Program-made: the position numbers and the translations under genes
DNA from: Natrinema caseinilyticum
Lineage (GTDB): Archaea; Halobacteriota; Halobacteria; Halobacteriales; Natrialbaceae
Direction: 5' to 3'
Assembly: GCF_024227435.1 (NCBI RefSeq)
Contig: NZ_CP100445.1
Span: forward strand, 1,149,369-1,213,368
DNA length: 64,000 nt
The notes under the pieces: model-generated
Seen by the model: only the letters and a program-made list of their open reading frames with translations
What the model was told of the DNA's origin: nothing
Databases searched by the model: none
In this document: positions 62,784-64,000 of the stretch, one piece after another
Numbering within the stretch: position 1 is the stretch's first letter
Layout of the letters: each line of letters opens with the position of its first letter

Positions 62784-62904
62784 CACGCGGTCAGTACGAT
62801 TCCAGAAGCGGGTGCGTCGAGACGGCACTCGCTGGTCGAGACGTGTCCCGTGCGTTCGACGAGTCCGCGAGAGAAATCGACGTCTCAGGCCGAAACCGAG
62901 AAGT

Positions 62905-63189
62905 TCAATCGATGTGGCCTTCGCGACGGAGCTGATCGGCGTCCTGGCCGGTGTATCGCCACTCGATAGTGGCCTTCTCGTCCTGCCAGTCCCAGGGCTC
63001 TGCGACGACGATGTCGTCTTGCTCGATCCAGGTGCGGTATTTCATGCGCCCGGGGATGCGGCCGAGTCGCTCCTCGCCGTCCTCACAGCGGAGGCGAACG
63101 TGGTTGCCCCCGAGATGTTCGGTTACGACGGCGAATACTTCATCGTTGTTGGGCATACGGAGGTTCCGTCGCCCGGATTCTTCTGTCAC
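62905..63189 (-). CDS. Translation initiation factor aIF-1A
   Basis: 94 residues starting at GTG 63189. The OB-fold sequence [20 protein letters not shown] then [29 protein letters not shown] (in segments) and [12 protein letters not shown] is the archaeal eIF1A. It promotes start-codon selection on the small subunit. The GTG start is fixed by a TATA-like GTTTAAAA (minus strand) centred 27 nt upstream, and by the conserved [13 protein letters not shown]-terminus; the in-frame ATG at 63156 would truncate it. Confidence 0.95.
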   Translation of the reverse strand: MTEESGRRNLRMPNNDEVFAVVTEHLGGNHVRLRCEDGEERLGRIPGRMKYRTWIEQDDIVVAEPWDWQDEKATIEWRYTGQDADQLRREGHID

Positions 63190-63208
63190 AGCCTTTCTAC
63201 GGGGGGCA

Positions 63209-63221
63209 GACGTTTAAAACA
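63209..63221 (-). promoter_or_regulatory. Promoter of the aIF-1A gene
   Basis: TTTTAAAC (minus strand of 63212-63219) is centred 27 nt before the GTG start, a canonical leaderless layout that supports the GTG rather than the internal ATG. Confidence 0.6.
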
Positions 63222-63365
63222 TGGGAGAGTCGTGGTAGCGCACCACACGTCGGTGGCCGGTACGCGGGCTGATCGTCGGCGCAGCACCGCTCGATTGCCG
63301 TGCGGACTACCCGTTCTGAACGACGAATCCCCGGACATCCGCTCGGCTCACGGTCAGCTGTCCAC

Positions 63366-63878
63366 TCACAGTTCGCGGTCCGAATCGGGGTTCTCGAGCG
63401 TCCAGAGTACCTCCGGCAAAAAGGCCTCGAGGTTGTCGATAACGCGACGTTCACTGACGTTCAGTCCGTCGCAGTGGTCGTGTGCCGAGTCGCGGATATC
63501 GACGTGCAGTTCGCCGTCCTCGAGCCAGACGCCCAGGGGAAAGACGGAACACCGGGTCGGTTTCCAGTCGTCTTCGAGATGAAGCGTACAGAGGCCGTCC
63601 TCCCGCAGGAACGCACAGGCACAGCCGTCTTCGGCGACGTGGTCGTCCCGGTCTTTCGCCTCGCGCGTGACGAACTTTTCGCCGCGAAACTCCGTCGTGG
63701 TCTCGGCGAGGTTCGCTCGCTGCGCGAGTTCGACGAGGTCCCGGTCGTAGAGGAGGACACCGTGGTGACAGCACCACGTGCAGTCGTCGACGCACTCGAA
63801 CGTGAGATCCGGATCGAACTCGACGACGGCCTCGCGCCCGGGGAAGACTTCGACTCGTCGCGGGGCGTCAGCGCTCAC
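63366..63878 (-). CDS. YkgJ-type cysteine-cluster protein
   Basis: 170 residues from GTG 63878 (a TTG at 63905 is also in frame). The cysteine pattern CVDDCTWCCHHGV, CACAF, LCTLHLEDDWKPTRCSVFP is the YkgJ/CxxCxxCC family, which probably binds a metal cluster (Zn or Fe). Role unknown. It lies 176 nt beyond the aIF-1A start, on the same strand. Confidence 0.88.
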   Translation of the reverse strand: MSADAPRRVEVFPGREAVVEFDPDLTFECVDDCTWCCHHGVLLYDRDLVELAQRANLAETTTEFRGEKFVTREAKDRDDHVAEDGCACAFLREDGLCTLHLEDDWKPTRCSVFPLGVWLEDGELHVDIRDSAHDHCDGLNVSERRVIDNLEAFLPEVLWTLENPDSDREL

Positions 63879-63927
63879 GTGTCGTGGGTCGGCGGTCGTC
63901 CACAAGTGCCTTTCTACCCGGACGGAG

Positions 63928-64000
63928 TCAGGCGCGAACGACCTCTCGCTCGATTCCGAGTGACTCGCGCTCGCTCGAGTCGACGACCGTATTCCGGAGG
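63928..64000 (-). CDS. C-terminal end of an unidentified gene
   Basis: On the minus strand a frame that continues beyond the window ends TVVDSSERESLGIEREVVRA followed by a stop at 63928. Codon use is haloarchaeal. Only 23 codons are visible, too few to name; it may instead be a chance frame. Confidence 0.3.
   Translation of the reverse strand, partial: LRNTVVDSSERESLGIEREVVRA

Noticed and set aside
1..64000. tRNA and rRNA genes
   Set aside because: I looked for typical tRNA acceptor/TPsiC signatures in the intergenic gaps and found none convincing; a covariance-model search would be needed to exclude one completely.

Overview
The window is chromosomal DNA of an extremely halophilic archaeon (class Halobacteria). 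The sequence is GC-rich and strongly CG/GAC/GAG-biased, and the proteins are acidic. Archaeal markers include a CTP-dependent riboflavin kinase fused to a winged helix, ribosomal protein L40e, Tsr3, Pth2, aIF-1A, archaeal Trm1, bacterio-opsin-activator (HTH_10) regulators, bacterioruberin genes and a PGF-CTERM surface protein. Many genes have a TATA-like box about 26-30 nt before the start codon, the usual layout of leaderless haloarchaeal transcripts. A member of the Natrialba/Natrinema/Haloterrigena group is plausible, but that is inference. No rRNA, tRNA or CRISPR array was recognised.

Layout. 1-1.8 kb: two overlapping glycosyltransferases, the first running off the window. 2.0-3.5 kb: rbkR-ribB riboflavin operon. 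3.7-12 kb: ilvE, a DUF502 membrane protein, an MFS transporter, a five-PAS histidine kinase and a SpoIIM-like membrane protein. 12-16.8 kb: rhodanese/MBL hydrolase, a tandem pair of zinc-ribbon microproteins, an NTF2-like protein, a long Rieske protein, Tsr3 and L40e. 16.9-21.6 kb: a DUF7344-histidine kinase pair, an MBL hydrolase, DUF5786-DUF99 and a uracil-DNA glycosylase. 21.7-27.5 kb: TrmO, HisH, a TnpB relic with short repeats next to a SWIM-finger protein, Trm1, a YihY/BrkB-like protein and Dcd. 27.8-38.9 kb: unknown proteins, an HD protein, Pth2, an EamA transporter with a Shine-Dalgarno leader, a FilR1-type regulator, a spermidine-synthase-like membrane protein, an Lrp regulator, a YchF-family GTPase, an ArsA-family ATPase with a small partner, and a His-rich CobW metallochaperone.

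38.9-39.6 kb is an AT-rich scar carrying an IS200/IS605-like terminal hairpin. 39.6-47.5 kb: small membrane proteins, CstA, a class V aminotransferase, a methyltransferase, a universal stress protein, a phosphoribosyltransferase and a rubrerythrin-like microprotein. 47.6-52.2 kb: a very large Bat-type regulator with a degenerate receiver domain, then DUF7556, YwbE, MsrB and a zinc ribbon. 52.6-53.8 kb: a frameshifted PGF-CTERM surface protein. 54-60.9 kb: a carotenoid (bacterioruberin) locus with a Bat-type regulator, crtB, and convergent crtD-lyeJ-cruF. Between them lies a 31-bp tandem repeat that starts inside the crtB stop region. 61-64 kb: a TauE/SafE permease, a zinc-ribbon microprotein, aIF-1A, a YkgJ-type cysteine-cluster protein and a partial gene at the edge.

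Most of the window is ordinary core haloarchaeal genome. No obvious defence island or new multi-gene system is visible. The best leads are a shared element upstream of crtB and crtD, the crtB-terminal repeat, the TnpB relic with its three short repeats beside a SWIM-finger gene, the degenerate receiver in the large Bat regulator, and the high density of zinc-finger microproteins.
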